In this document: piece after piece, positions 7,773 through 17,213 of the stretch
Layout of the letters: every line of letters starts with the position of its first letter
Position numbering within the stretch: position 1 is the stretch's first letter
Source: Pseudomonadota bacterium
GTDB lineage: Bacteria; Desulfobacterota; Desulfobacteria; Desulfobacterales; RPRI01
Assembly: GCA_018901125.1 (NCBI GenBank)
Contig: JAHIFE010000091.1
Location: forward strand, 1-47,689
Direction: 5' to 3'
DNA: 47,689 nt
Notes under the pieces: model-generated
Database searches by the model: none
Seen by the model: only the letters and a program-made list of their open reading frames with translations
Told to the model about the DNA's origin: nothing
Position numbers and translations under genes: made by a program

Positions 7773-10130
7773 ATGACCAAACGTATCGCAGAATTTATTG
7801 TAAAACATCGCTTGCTCGTGCTGCTTGCCTTTATCGCATTCACACTTTTTTTTGCATATGAGGCAAGCAAGGTTCCTTTCAGGACAAATTTTCCTGATTT
7901 AATTCCCAAGCATGCTTACACAGATTTAGCCAAAAAATTTGAAGGCTTCGGCGGTTCCAACCGGGTAACCATTACTCTGGCTGTAAAGGAAGGAGATATC
8001 TTCAATACCCCTACTTTGGCTAAAATTATAGATATTTCAAACACACTGCAGTTTATGCCCGGAGTTGACCGGAACAAGGTTTATTCTATCGGGGTAAGCA
8101 AGATTAAAAACTTTAAAGTTACCACCGAAGGTCTGGAATTCCCTTCTTTGATGTATCCTGATCCGCCAAAAACCCGTGAAGAGATTGAACAGCTTAAACA
8201 GAATATATTTCGGAATAATCTTTATTACGGTCGTTTTGTTTCCATAGATACCAAGGCCGCCCTTATAAGCGGAGAATTTTTTGTAAGAGATCTTAATTAC
8301 AAAGCAACCTACAAAGCACTGGAAGAAATCCGTACAAAAAATACGGATAAAAATACCACGGTTTATATTGAAGGAGATACATATCTTTACGGTGTAATCA
8401 GTCATTATTTAAATCAGACCATCCTGATTTTTGCTCTTACTCTGGTAGGAATGATTATTGCCGCTTTCTGGTTTACCCGTATGGCCCGCCTGGTTTTTGT
8501 GCCTCTAATCTCCATGTTGCTTTGTGGGATATGGGGTCTCGGAGGAATCGGCCTGTTGGGCTTTAATATAGATCCCCTTGTGCTTGTGATTCCGCTTTTA
8601 ATAAGCGCCCGTGCATTAAGCCACTCCATACAGTTCGGCTGGCGGGTTCAGGAAGAATATGTAATTCACGGCAATATAAAGTCTGCCTGTGAGAAGACAA
8701 TCTCAAGTTTGTTGTATCCAGGCCTGGCAGGTATCATAACCGATGGGATAGGAATATTGCTGATTGCAATTATCCCGGTGCCGCTTATGTTCAAGATAGG
8801 CTTATCTTTTTTTATGTGGGCATTGACGGTTATCTTTGTGGTTTTGATTTTCAATCCTGTTATATATCTTTTCATACCTGCTCTTGCTGTAAAAAAGGTG
8901 GACATGTGGCAAAAAATGCAGGAGAAACGCTGGCTGGACCGCGTATTCAGCCAGCAAGTATTTAAAATGGGCAAGGGCAGGAATGCGTGGGCAATTGTGG
9001 GTTTAGGCATAGCTTTGGCCGTTGCGGCCGGTCTTATCAGTTTAAATGCCAAAGTAGGTGATATTCAGCCAGGCTCTCCCCTGCTGCAGGAAACATCCAG
9101 ATATAACCAGGATGTTATGAAAATTAATTCCTTTTTCCCCGGCTTGATAGATCCTCTTATGATAGTTGTCGATACAAAAAATCCGGATGGAATAAGTCAG
9201 CCGGAAGTAATGAAAGCCATGATCGATTTTCAGTCCTATCTGATGACCCGGCCGGAAGTAATGGGAACCGTGTCCATAGTTGACCTTGTAAAAAATCTAA
9301 ACATGAAGCTTTATGAAAATAACCCTAAATACTATGTGTTGCCTAATACTTCCCAGGGAATATATTCCAATCTTTTCTTGCTCCAGGGCGGTGGTGCTGA
9401 ACCCGGGGATTTTGACCAGTATTACAATGATGATCTTTCTGCTACCAATGTAGTGGCTTTCCTCAAGGATCACACGGCCAATACAATTGAAGAAGTTCTT
9501 TCCAGCTGCAAGCAGTATTTGTCACAAATGAAAATCAAAGGATATGAATTCAAACTTGCCATGGGACGTGTGGGATTAGTAGCTGCAACCAATGAATCAG
9601 TTGAATTGCATCAGTTCATGATAAGCGTGCTGGCCTTCGGCAGCACTTTTCTTTTTTGCTCTCTTTTTTTCCAATCATGGATGGCCGGCCTTATTTTAAT
9701 ATTGCCTCTGGGACTTGCCAACCTGTTTACACTGGCATACATGAGTCTTGCCTCGGTCGGACTAAGCTTGCAGACTTTACCTGTTTCAACTATCGCAGTC
9801 GGGGTAGGCGTGGATTATGGAATTTATCTGTTAAGCCGTATCAAGGAAGAATTTGAAATTCTGGGCGACATGGAAGCAGCTATACAGAGAGCTATTTCCA
9901 CAAGCGGCCAGGCAGTCACGGTTACCGGATTGATCATGGTTCTTGGCGTAGGTTTCTGGAATTTTTCAACCATCAAATTTCAATCCGATATGGGGCTTTT
10001 ACTCAGCATCGTAACATTTTTACATATTTTAGGAACTCTGTTTATACTGCCGGCATTAGTAAGAATATTTAAACCCGGATTTATTTTAAAATCTTATTCG
10101 ATAAAAGGAGGTGATCAGAATTTAAAGTGA
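7773..10130 (+). CDS. MMPL / HAE3-family RND transporter (second copy)
   Basis: A 785-residue polytopic membrane protein of the same family as the protein at 3979, but clearly divergent. TM1 lies at about 12-30, a membrane bundle at about 210-370, TM7 at about 405-425 and the last bundle at about 625-770. The helix-4 type motif STIAVGVGVDYGIYLLSRIKEEF lies near residue 672-694. The ribosome site AAGGAG lies upstream of the ATG. The gene is 79 bases after the YCF48 gene and 44 before the DUF1302 gene, in one apparent operon. It probably moves a hydrophobic compound between inner membrane and periplasmic carriers. Confidence 0.88.
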   Translation: MTKRIAEFIVKHRLLVLLAFIAFTLFFAYEASKVPFRTNFPDLIPKHAYTDLAKKFEGFGGSNRVTITLAVKEGDIFNTPTLAKIIDISNTLQFMPGVDRNKVYSIGVSKIKNFKVTTEGLEFPSLMYPDPPKTREEIEQLKQNIFRNNLYYGRFVSIDTKAALISGEFFVRDLNYKATYKALEEIRTKNTDKNTTVYIEGDTYLYGVISHYLNQTILIFALTLVGMIIAAFWFTRMARLVFVPLISMLLCGIWGLGGIGLLGFNIDPLVLVIPLLISARALSHSIQFGWRVQEEYVIHGNIKSACEKTISSLLYPGLAGIITDGIGILLIAIIPVPLMFKIGLSFFMWALTVIFVVLIFNPVIYLFIPALAVKKVDMWQKMQEKRWLDRVFSQQVFKMGKGRNAWAIVGLGIALAVAAGLISLNAKVGDIQPGSPLLQETSRYNQDVMKINSFFPGLIDPLMIVVDTKNPDGISQPEVMKAMIDFQSYLMTRPEVMGTVSIVDLVKNLNMKLYENNPKYYVLPNTSQGIYSNLFLLQGGGAEPGDFDQYYNDDLSATNVVAFLKDHTANTIEEVLSSCKQYLSQMKIKGYEFKLAMGRVGLVAATNESVELHQFMISVLAFGSTFLFCSLFFQSWMAGLILILPLGLANLFTLAYMSLASVGLSLQTLPVSTIAVGVGVDYGIYLLSRIKEEFEILGDMEAAIQRAISTSGQAVTVTGLIMVLGVGFWNFSTIKFQSDMGLLLSIVTFLHILGTLFILPALVRIFKPGFILKSYSIKGGDQNLK

Positions 10131-10174
10131 ATAACCTTTTATGATCTTTTTAACATGCTATGGAAGGAGAGAAT

Positions 10175-11818
10175 ATGAAAAAAAAGAACTTGTTATTTTT
10201 TGTGGTGATGGTTTGTATTGGGGTAGCCCTGTGCCTGAACTGTGCTGACAAGGCAAGGGCCGAAGAAAGCTTATTGGGTGAAAATGTAATACTTACCGGA
10301 TTTATTGAAAACCAGACGGGGCTTCGCCTTCAAAATGGGGTAAATGATGATTACCAGCTCTCCAGGATGAGAAACACCTTGCAGGTAGAGGGTGCAGCTA
10401 CTATTACCGACTGGCTCAAATTTAATACAACCGTAAGAGGCTATTTTGATGCTAGCTATGAGCTTGATCATACTATTAACGATGCGCCTAAACACATGGC
10501 CAAGGTTCCGGATGGTCGCCATAATGAAAAATTATACGGCGACCGTAACATGGAGCAGGAAGTAGACTTGCGTGAATACTATTTTCGCGTTTTCCATGGT
10601 AATTCTACTTTAAAAATAGGAAGGCAACAGGTTGTATGGGGCGAAGCGGATCTTTTCAGGATGTCGGATATTATTAATCCTCTGGATGTGAGCGCCGGAG
10701 GAACTTTTGTGCAGGATCTTGAAAACGTTAGGGTTCCCTTACGCGCGATAGATTTTGTTCACGAAATCCCTAATATGCACAGCTTTAAACTGGAGCTTGT
10801 TGCAATTCCCGAGGATTTCCGTCCCAATACTGCGGCTGCTCCCGGAGCCAACTGGGACCCTTTCTTTGCCACTACGCCTGATATAACTGTCCCTATGCTA
10901 GGCATAAACTGGAACAAGTACGATGTTGCCCGTGCTCTTATAGATGCTATGGAACGCGATTTAAACGATTTTCAGGATAACGACCATTTTCAGGGTGGCG
11001 TCAGACTGAGGGCAAGGTTCGGAGATTGGGACGGCTCTCTTTTCTACTATTATTCACGCTCTCAGGATGCAGTAATGACTCTTAATCGTTCTTCTGAAGC
11101 TATGGTGGAAATGGCCTCTAATCCGGCTCATCCTTTTTATAACCCTGGTATTTTGGCCGGAATCTCTGCTGCAGGGCCTTCTTTTATCGGACAATCTCTT
11201 CATTTTTACTGGCCGAAAGTACAGAATATAGGAATGACCTTCAATGTTCCTGAATCTCTTACCGGTTCAATAATCAGGTTTGAATCAGCCTATACAATCG
11301 ATCAGCCTTTTACCGTTGATTCGCCGAATCCTTTTGTTGCCGGAATGCAAAATATACTGGATCCATCAGGGCTGTTGAAGTTTCCTGATACGGCATTTAT
11401 AAAAAGAGATGTACTTGCCTGCATGATAGGCTTTGACCGTCCGACATTTATAACAGCTTTAAATCGTGACAGGACATTTTTTATTTCAGGACAGCTGTAT
11501 CAAAAATTTGTTTTTGATGCAGTTGATGGCATGAAAACCGGTTTGGGCCGGGAAGGCTACAGCAAGCAGCAGACTATGGCAACTCTTCTTATCAATAGCG
11601 AATATTTTGATGGAAAGGTTACACCCGAAATTCTCGGTGCTTATGATTTTACAGCCAAAGGCGGTTTAGCAAGAGCCACAATTACCTATAGTCCTACTTA
11701 CAGAGCCAGCATAGCTTTAGGAGGAATCTGGCTGTTTGCACGAAATGACACAGCGGCGCTTGTTGGACCTTTCCGGCAGGATGATGAGATTTTCCTCAAT
11801 CTTAAGTACACATTTTAA
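10175..11818 (+). CDS. DUF1302 family outer-membrane protein
   Basis: A 547-residue protein with a signal peptide ending near KARAEE, then a DUF1302 body: GFIENQTGLR, LREYYFRVFHGN, IGRQQVVWGEAD, MSDIINPLD, and a long strand-rich C-terminus ending in the aromatic signature LKYTF. The final Phe is typical of barrels inserted by the BAM machinery. The track start at 10160 is less likely. The ATG at 10175 has AAGGAGA seven bases upstream and begins the basic signal peptide. DUF1302 and DUF1329 genes are regularly paired next to MMPL transporters in proteobacteria that handle lipophilic substrates. Function is known only from such association. Confidence 0.88.
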   Translation: MKKKNLLFFVVMVCIGVALCLNCADKARAEESLLGENVILTGFIENQTGLRLQNGVNDDYQLSRMRNTLQVEGAATITDWLKFNTTVRGYFDASYELDHTINDAPKHMAKVPDGRHNEKLYGDRNMEQEVDLREYYFRVFHGNSTLKIGRQQVVWGEADLFRMSDIINPLDVSAGGTFVQDLENVRVPLRAIDFVHEIPNMHSFKLELVAIPEDFRPNTAAAPGANWDPFFATTPDITVPMLGINWNKYDVARALIDAMERDLNDFQDNDHFQGGVRLRARFGDWDGSLFYYYSRSQDAVMTLNRSSEAMVEMASNPAHPFYNPGILAGISAAGPSFIGQSLHFYWPKVQNIGMTFNVPESLTGSIIRFESAYTIDQPFTVDSPNPFVAGMQNILDPSGLLKFPDTAFIKRDVLACMIGFDRPTFITALNRDRTFFISGQLYQKFVFDAVDGMKTGLGREGYSKQQTMATLLINSEYFDGKVTPEILGAYDFTAKGGLARATITYSPTYRASIALGGIWLFARNDTAALVGPFRQDDEIFLNLKYTF

Positions 11819-11855
11819 GAATACATAAGGTTTAAATAAATTACGGAGGTTAGTT

Positions 11856-13169
11856 ATGTTAAAAAAACTTTTTCTAAGCGGGATTCTTGCTTTTATGATG
11901 GTATTTATTCATCAAAGCGCTTGGGCCGAAGGTACCGGTTTGCCCAAAGCTCCAAACTGGGCTTTCGGAGCTGATATTCCTATTTTTAAGGATGTAGGAG
12001 TTTCCTATAAAGGCTGGAATAATGGCCCCAATCCGGCTGTTGAAAATGCCAAGATTATTAATTCCTGGGGATATAAGGCTAAACCAGTTGAGGAAATAAA
12101 GGATCTGCTGCCGGAAGAATTCTATGAAATTATCAAACATCCGGAAATATGGGGTGATTTCAGGATAAACGAAATAGAAAATATACCTATTCCCTCAACA
12201 GGCCATTGGGGAAAATACAGAGAATATACTGAAAAGTATAAGGGAACCTGTAGTATTGATGCAAAGGGCAGCATAAAAAACTATATTGCAGGACAACCAT
12301 TTACAAAAGAAGAAGCGGAAAAAGATGTAATGAAGCTGATGTGGAACTGGCAGAAATCATGTTACTGTGATGATTCATTCATCGAGTTTGTAATATCCAA
12401 TATTGATGAATCGGGATTTGTGAGAAATGCTCTTGCGGATCATATAGTAATGCGTTTTGATAACAGGCTCGAAACAGATCCACAGCCACTATACAAACCA
12501 AACCCTCAGGGTATTGATAATATTCTGGCTTTTCCTTACCGCTATCCATATAACATAGGCGGTACTATCATGCTTACATACCGGTATCTTTCTCCGGATA
12601 AAGATGATGACATGTGGATGTATATACCATCCATGAGAAGGGTAAGGCGTATGTCTACGGCCCAGAGACAGGATAGGATGCCGGCCGGCATGAACTACGT
12701 CTATGATACCAACGAAGGTTTTCAGGGAAAACTTGAGCGCTGGAAATGGAAGTATATAGGCAAAAAGGTAATGCTTTCGGCTGCCAATTCAACGACAACG
12801 CCGCAAATGGATGTAAAAGGTCATCTTATGGGAGTTGATAACAAGTACTATAGAACGCCCTTATACATTGTTGAAGGCAGGCCGGAACGGGCTATAACCA
12901 TTAGCAAAATCAGATTGTATATTGATCCCGAACGCTATCAGATTCCCTATGCGATAAACTATGATATCAAGGAAAAGCCCTGGTTCTTTCAATATTATGG
13001 TTACGCTTATGACAGCAAATGGTTTCCCGGTCCTGTAAACATGTTTTCTATAGATCTTCAAAGGCGTTATACAACACGGGCTTTCTTTTCAAGCCTTACC
13101 TTTCACGAAGGAAGAAAAGCTGAAGACTTTACCATGGAACTTCTCAAGCAGAAATATTTGAAGCGTTAA
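11856..13169 (+). CDS. DUF1329 family periplasmic protein (LolA/LolB-type fold)
   Basis: A 437-residue exported protein (signal peptide to about residue 24, SAWAEG). It carries the family hallmark DDDMWMYIPSMRRVRRMST at about residues 248-266 and the downstream WKWKYIGKK segment. DUF1329 is grouped with LolA/LolB-fold lipid-binding proteins, so a role as periplasmic shuttle for a hydrophobic molecule is reasonable. A GGAGG site precedes the ATG. It is the last gene of the 6686-13169 module and is followed within eight bases by a strong hairpin. A second, more diverged DUF1329 gene is at 46077. Confidence 0.88.
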   Translation: MLKKLFLSGILAFMMVFIHQSAWAEGTGLPKAPNWAFGADIPIFKDVGVSYKGWNNGPNPAVENAKIINSWGYKAKPVEEIKDLLPEEFYEIIKHPEIWGDFRINEIENIPIPSTGHWGKYREYTEKYKGTCSIDAKGSIKNYIAGQPFTKEEAEKDVMKLMWNWQKSCYCDDSFIEFVISNIDESGFVRNALADHIVMRFDNRLETDPQPLYKPNPQGIDNILAFPYRYPYNIGGTIMLTYRYLSPDKDDDMWMYIPSMRRVRRMSTAQRQDRMPAGMNYVYDTNEGFQGKLERWKWKYIGKKVMLSAANSTTTPQMDVKGHLMGVDNKYYRTPLYIVEGRPERAITISKIRLYIDPERYQIPYAINYDIKEKPWFFQYYGYAYDSKWFPGPVNMFSIDLQRRYTTRAFFSSLTFHEGRKAEDFTMELLKQKYLKR

Positions 13170-13176
13170 AAAAAGT

Positions 13177-13218
13177 AAAATAGAGTTTTCCTGCCATTCG
13201 GCATGAAAACTCTATTTT
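13177..13218 (+). terminator. strong intrinsic (probably bidirectional) terminator after the DUF1329 gene
   Basis: A 14-base arm AAAATAGAGTTTTC (13177-13190) pairs perfectly with GAAAACTCTATTTT (13205-13218). The loop region itself pairs through TGCC/GGCA. It is flanked by A-rich sequence on the left and T-rich on the right. It separates the RND module from the ABC genes. It also contains the ATG at 13203, which argues against that codon as the ABC start. Confidence 0.8.
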
Positions 13219-13235
13219 CAAAGCGAGACATGAAT

Positions 13236-14183
13236 ATGATAGAAGTCACTTCAGTCAACAAGCATTTTGGGTCGATAAGTGCGCTTAAAGATGTTAGTTT
13301 CCGGGTGGAAAAAGGAGAAATTGCCGGGCTTCTCGGGCGAAACGGTGCCGGGAAAACTACTATGCTGCGTATATTAGCCTCTTTTTTTCCACCCTCGGAA
13401 GGTCAAATAAGAATCGCAGGCCTAAATCTTGAAACAGACTCACTTGCTGTAAGAAAAAGAATCGGTTATTTTCTTGAAAAAACTCCTGTTTACAAGGAAA
13501 TGAGAGTAGCCGATTTTCTTGAGTTTGCGGCCAGACTGAAAGGGATTTCAAATAAGGATAGAAAAAAGATTATTACCGGGATTGCCGATGTTTGCGGTTT
13601 GGGCGAAGTTCTACACAGAATAACCGGTAACCTTTCCAAAGGATACCGGACTCGCATAGGCTTAGCCCAGGCATTGATAGGCAATCCCGATATTTTGCTG
13701 CTCGATGAACCGACAGTCGGTCTTGATCCGGAACAAATTATTGAGATCCGGGATTTAATAAAGGGTCTTGCAGGCCGCACAACCATTCTTTTAAGTACCC
13801 ATATTCTTCCTGAAGTAAGCCAGCTTTGCAGCAAAATTATTGTTCTGGATAAAGGCACCATAGTAGCCGCAGGCAACAGCCAGAATCTGAATGCTTTTTT
13901 ACAGCAGGGTGATAATTCTTTTTCAACAATTATCGAATCCCCCAACGGTCAGGTAGTAGAAATACTGAATGCAACTCCGGGAATTTTAAATGTACAATTA
14001 AAAAAGTCGGTTGCCCCATCCGTTTCACATTTTCTTATCGATACATCAGAAGAAATTGATTTTCCTGCCATATTATGCGCAATGGCTTTCCAAAACCGGT
14101 GGATTCTTAGAGAGATACGTCCGGTGAAAATGAATCTTGAAGAAATTTTTGTGGAGCTGATCAGAAAGGAGACGCTTCATTGA
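13236..14183 (+). CDS. ABC transporter ATP-binding protein (GldA-like)
   Basis: A 315-residue ATPase. Walker A is GRNGAGKTT (about residues 37-45), the signature is LSKGYRTRIGLAQAL, Walker B is ILLLDEPTVGLD and the H-loop is STHIL, followed by a C-terminal accessory part of about 95 residues. The first possible ATG at 13203 lies inside the terminator stem and has no ribosome site. The ATG at 13236 gives the standard start MIEVTSVNKHFG, although its ribosome site is weak. Its TGA shares one base with the ATG of the permease gene, so translation is coupled. Together they make an ABC-2 type exporter. Confidence 0.9.
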   Translation: MIEVTSVNKHFGSISALKDVSFRVEKGEIAGLLGRNGAGKTTMLRILASFFPPSEGQIRIAGLNLETDSLAVRKRIGYFLEKTPVYKEMRVADFLEFAARLKGISNKDRKKIITGIADVCGLGEVLHRITGNLSKGYRTRIGLAQALIGNPDILLLDEPTVGLDPEQIIEIRDLIKGLAGRTTILLSTHILPEVSQLCSKIIVLDKGTIVAAGNSQNLNAFLQQGDNSFSTIIESPNGQVVEILNATPGILNVQLKKSVAPSVSHFLIDTSEEIDFPAILCAMAFQNRWILREIRPVKMNLEEIFVELIRKETLH

Positions 14184-16267
14184 TGAATTTTATCACCATC
14201 TTTGGCAAAGAACTTCGTTCATACTTTGTTTCTCCTGTCTTCTATGTAGTACTGACAATCTTTTCCGCACTCTCAGGTTATTTTTTTTATACGGATCTCG
14301 CTCTTTACAATAATTGGACCAATGCCCAAGGCTTCGGCAATCCGGTTGAAGGATTCTTCTATTACTACTTCAATGACTTGCGTTTTATCTTAATGATCCT
14401 TGTCCCTTTGATTACTATGAGATTGTTTGCAGAAGAAAAAAGAACCGGTACGTTTGAGCTTTTAACCAGCTATCCGGTAAAAAACTCAGAGATACTTGCC
14501 GGTAAATATCTTGCCTGTATGACTATATTAATATTGATGCTGGCGGTAACGCTGATTAATTTTCTGTTTATAGGATATTTATGGGGATTTTTCATACTGC
14601 CTGCCATGATTACCGGGTATCTGGGGCTTTTACTTCTTGCCTGTAGCCTGATCAGCTGTGGAATATTAATTTCTTCTTTGACTGAAAACCAGGCTGTTGC
14701 CGCTATGGTAACTTTCGGTGTTTTTATTTTGTTCTGGTTTCTGACATGGAATGAAATGATGGCCGGCGAACATGTGATTAAATTACTTAACCGTTTTTCC
14801 CTTTACGACCGCATTGATTATCTTTTTAAGGGAGTTATTGATAGCAAGGACGTTATATTTTTTCTTCTTTTTATTCTCTTCTCATTATGCTTGACTCTTA
14901 TATATTTAAATGCTCGAAATTCATGGAAGTCGGAAGGCAAATGGCTTAGAGGAAGACAGATAGCAAAGATACTGCTTGTTTTGGGAATTGTTGTTTTTCT
15001 GGAAATTATTTCTTTCCGTCATAATGTCCGCATCGATTTAACACCTGCCAAATCTTATTCCCTTGCGGGTCAGACAGTAAAGATATTAAAACGATTAAAC
15101 AATGATATTAATTTTACAATATTTTACAAGCAGGATCAAAGACAAAAACTTGAGGAATTTTTCAATAAACTTTCGCTCTACACTTCTCATGTAAAATACA
15201 AGCTTATTGATCTTAACAGTAACCCAGCACAGGCCGGATTATATAATATCACATATTCCGGTCAGACTGTTGTTGAAATCGGCGATAAAAAGGACTCCAT
15301 TAGCTATCCGACTGAAGAAAGAGTTGTAAGCCTCATCATAAAATATCTTAATAAAGAAAAACGCAGGTTTATTTTTACCGTCGGTCATGGCGAAAACAGT
15401 CTTAATACTGAATATAGCTATTTAAAAAATGCCTTGCAGGTTGAGGACTGGCAGGTAGAAGAAATAAATATATCAGGAGAAGAAACCATCCCGGCAAAAG
15501 ACTCTCTTCTTTTAATAGCTGGTCCTAAAGCGGATTTCAGCGCCAAGGAGATAGAACAGCTCAATGGATTTATTAAACAAGGCGGAAAACTGATTTTGAT
15601 GATAGAGCCTTTTGTCAAACTTCCAAAACTTGAAGCTTTTTTAGAAAATTATAGAATCGGTTTAGGAAACGGCATTATCGCCGATGATGAAAGTACTCTT
15701 ATGGGTGGTGATATACTTGCCCCGTTAATACCCCATTTTGCTGAAGGCTTTGTTGCCGATTCCCTGGCATATCCGGCGATCTTTCCCACGGCAAGGCCTC
15801 TTGAAATAAAAGCAAGGGGGAAAAACTTTATTTCAATCCTGGCCAAAAGTTCTGAGCAAAGCTGGATAATTAAGGATAAAATTAATCCCGGTCAGGGTGA
15901 AATCCATTTCAGGGATGGTATTGATCTCAAGGGTTCTGTACCTGTTGCTCTTATAGCCATGATACCAAACACTATAAATAATGGAACTAATACTATTGGG
16001 AAAATTTTATGTTTTGGAGATGCTGATTTTGTCAAAAACCGGTTTTGGGAAATGATGGCGAATAAAGATCTTTTCTTAAATACTGCAAATTTACTTGGAG
16101 GTGAACTGGATCTGATTTCCACCCGTGCACAAAAATACGAATTCCCTTATCATTATCTTACCAAAAAACAGGGGTATCTGATCTTCTGGCTGCTTGTTGT
16201 TGCTATTCCGCTTATATCTGTGGTTGCAGGTTCAGGGGCATATATTTATAGAAGATGGCGTGGTTAG
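14183..16267 (+). CDS. ABC-2 type permease fused to a GldG-like domain
   Basis: A 694-residue fusion. Residues 1-250 form an ABC-2 permease with about six membrane helices, starting MNFITIFGKELRSYF and carrying MRLFAEEKRTGTFELL, the usual ABC-2 motif. After a further helix at about 258-275 comes the GldG/auxiliary part: DLTPAKSYSL, a soluble alpha/beta region with ILMIEPF, and a last membrane helix at about 665-687 (YLIFWLLVVAIPLISVV). In Bacteroidetes GldF and GldG are separate gliding-related proteins. Fusions occur in other phyla where gliding is not implied. The ATG at 14183 overlaps the ATPase stop codon (TGATG); the TTG three bases earlier is less likely. Cargo is unknown. Confidence 0.88.
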   Translation: MNFITIFGKELRSYFVSPVFYVVLTIFSALSGYFFYTDLALYNNWTNAQGFGNPVEGFFYYYFNDLRFILMILVPLITMRLFAEEKRTGTFELLTSYPVKNSEILAGKYLACMTILILMLAVTLINFLFIGYLWGFFILPAMITGYLGLLLLACSLISCGILISSLTENQAVAAMVTFGVFILFWFLTWNEMMAGEHVIKLLNRFSLYDRIDYLFKGVIDSKDVIFFLLFILFSLCLTLIYLNARNSWKSEGKWLRGRQIAKILLVLGIVVFLEIISFRHNVRIDLTPAKSYSLAGQTVKILKRLNNDINFTIFYKQDQRQKLEEFFNKLSLYTSHVKYKLIDLNSNPAQAGLYNITYSGQTVVEIGDKKDSISYPTEERVVSLIIKYLNKEKRRFIFTVGHGENSLNTEYSYLKNALQVEDWQVEEINISGEETIPAKDSLLLIAGPKADFSAKEIEQLNGFIKQGGKLILMIEPFVKLPKLEAFLENYRIGLGNGIIADDESTLMGGDILAPLIPHFAEGFVADSLAYPAIFPTARPLEIKARGKNFISILAKSSEQSWIIKDKINPGQGEIHFRDGIDLKGSVPVALIAMIPNTINNGTNTIGKILCFGDADFVKNRFWEMMANKDLFLNTANLLGGELDLISTRAQKYEFPYHYLTKKQGYLIFWLLVVAIPLISVVAGSGAYIYRRWRG

Positions 16268-16392
16268 AAATTAAAAGAATTAATTTAAGTTAACTTTTTA
16301 ACATAAATGTTACCGCGGAGGTGATATTGGAATTTTAAGAAACATATGGGCGTGGCCCTTGTATGCTGAAAATATACAAAAGGACGGAACGT

Positions 16393-17148
16393 ATGAAATT
16401 AAAAGATAAAGTTGCAATAATAACAGGCGGAAGCGCCGGAATCGGTAAAGCTATCGCGCTTGGTATGGCAAAAGAAGGCGCAAACATCGTAATAACTGCA
16501 CGTAATGAAGAACGGCTTAAAATTGCTGAACAGGATATTAAGAATGTCGGCGTTGAAGTACTTGCTTTGAAATCTGATATTTCAGTACTTTCGGATATCA
16601 AAGATATGGTGGATAAAACAGTACAAAAGTACGGAAAGATTGATATACTTGTCAACAATGCCGGTATCAGTGGTGCGCCAATCCCATTTCTTGAAAAAAA
16701 TGAAGAAACTTTTGACAAGGTAGTAGCTATAAATCAGAAAGGAGTATTTTTCTGCACTCAGTTTGTGGCAAGAGAAATGGTTAAGAGAAAATACGGAAAG
16801 ATTATTGGAATATGTTCCGCCCAGGCAAGAGTGGGTGTACCACTAAGCACGGAATATGCCGGAACCAAGGGCGCAATGCTTGCAATGACACGGGCCATGG
16901 CTGCGGAACTTAGTCCGATGGGAATTAATGTGAACGCTATTGCCTGCGGGATAACAACCGATACCGAGATGATCATGGCAGCCAATTATCCGGAAGAAAT
17001 GATTCAAAGGATAGTTAATGTAACCCCTCTGCGACGGACTGCTTCAGTAAAAGATTATATCGGTATCGCCATACTGCTATCTTCGGATGAAGGCTCTTTT
17101 ATTACAGGTCAGACTATATCGGTTGATGGAGGGGTTACTATGCCATGA
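16393..17148 (+). CDS. short-chain dehydrogenase/reductase (SDR), classical
   Basis: A 251-residue classical SDR: TGGSAGIG (11-18) for cofactor, NNAG, catalytic Ser142, Tyr155 and Lys159 in the normal S-x12-Y-x3-K spacing, and ISVDGG near the end. The residue after the second strand (ARN) is basic/polar rather than acidic, which could favour NADP(H), but that is uncertain. It is very like the SDR at 40828 along the whole length (MRLKDKVAIVTGG versus MKLKDKVAIITGG, TPLRR, same end SVDGG-[IV]-[ST]-MP). The two are therefore recent paralogues. The ATG at 16393 has AAAGGACGG upstream; an upstream ATG at 16363 is less likely. It faces the regulator at 17214. Confidence 0.88.
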   Translation: MKLKDKVAIITGGSAGIGKAIALGMAKEGANIVITARNEERLKIAEQDIKNVGVEVLALKSDISVLSDIKDMVDKTVQKYGKIDILVNNAGISGAPIPFLEKNEETFDKVVAINQKGVFFCTQFVAREMVKRKYGKIIGICSAQARVGVPLSTEYAGTKGAMLAMTRAMAAELSPMGINVNAIACGITTDTEMIMAANYPEEMIQRIVNVTPLRRTASVKDYIGIAILLSSDEGSFITGQTISVDGGVTMP

Positions 17149-17213
17149 GAGAAAATAAATATGCAATACCTTTTCTTGAAAAATGGTTTTTCAGGACTGA
17201 CCATGAAAGTTGT

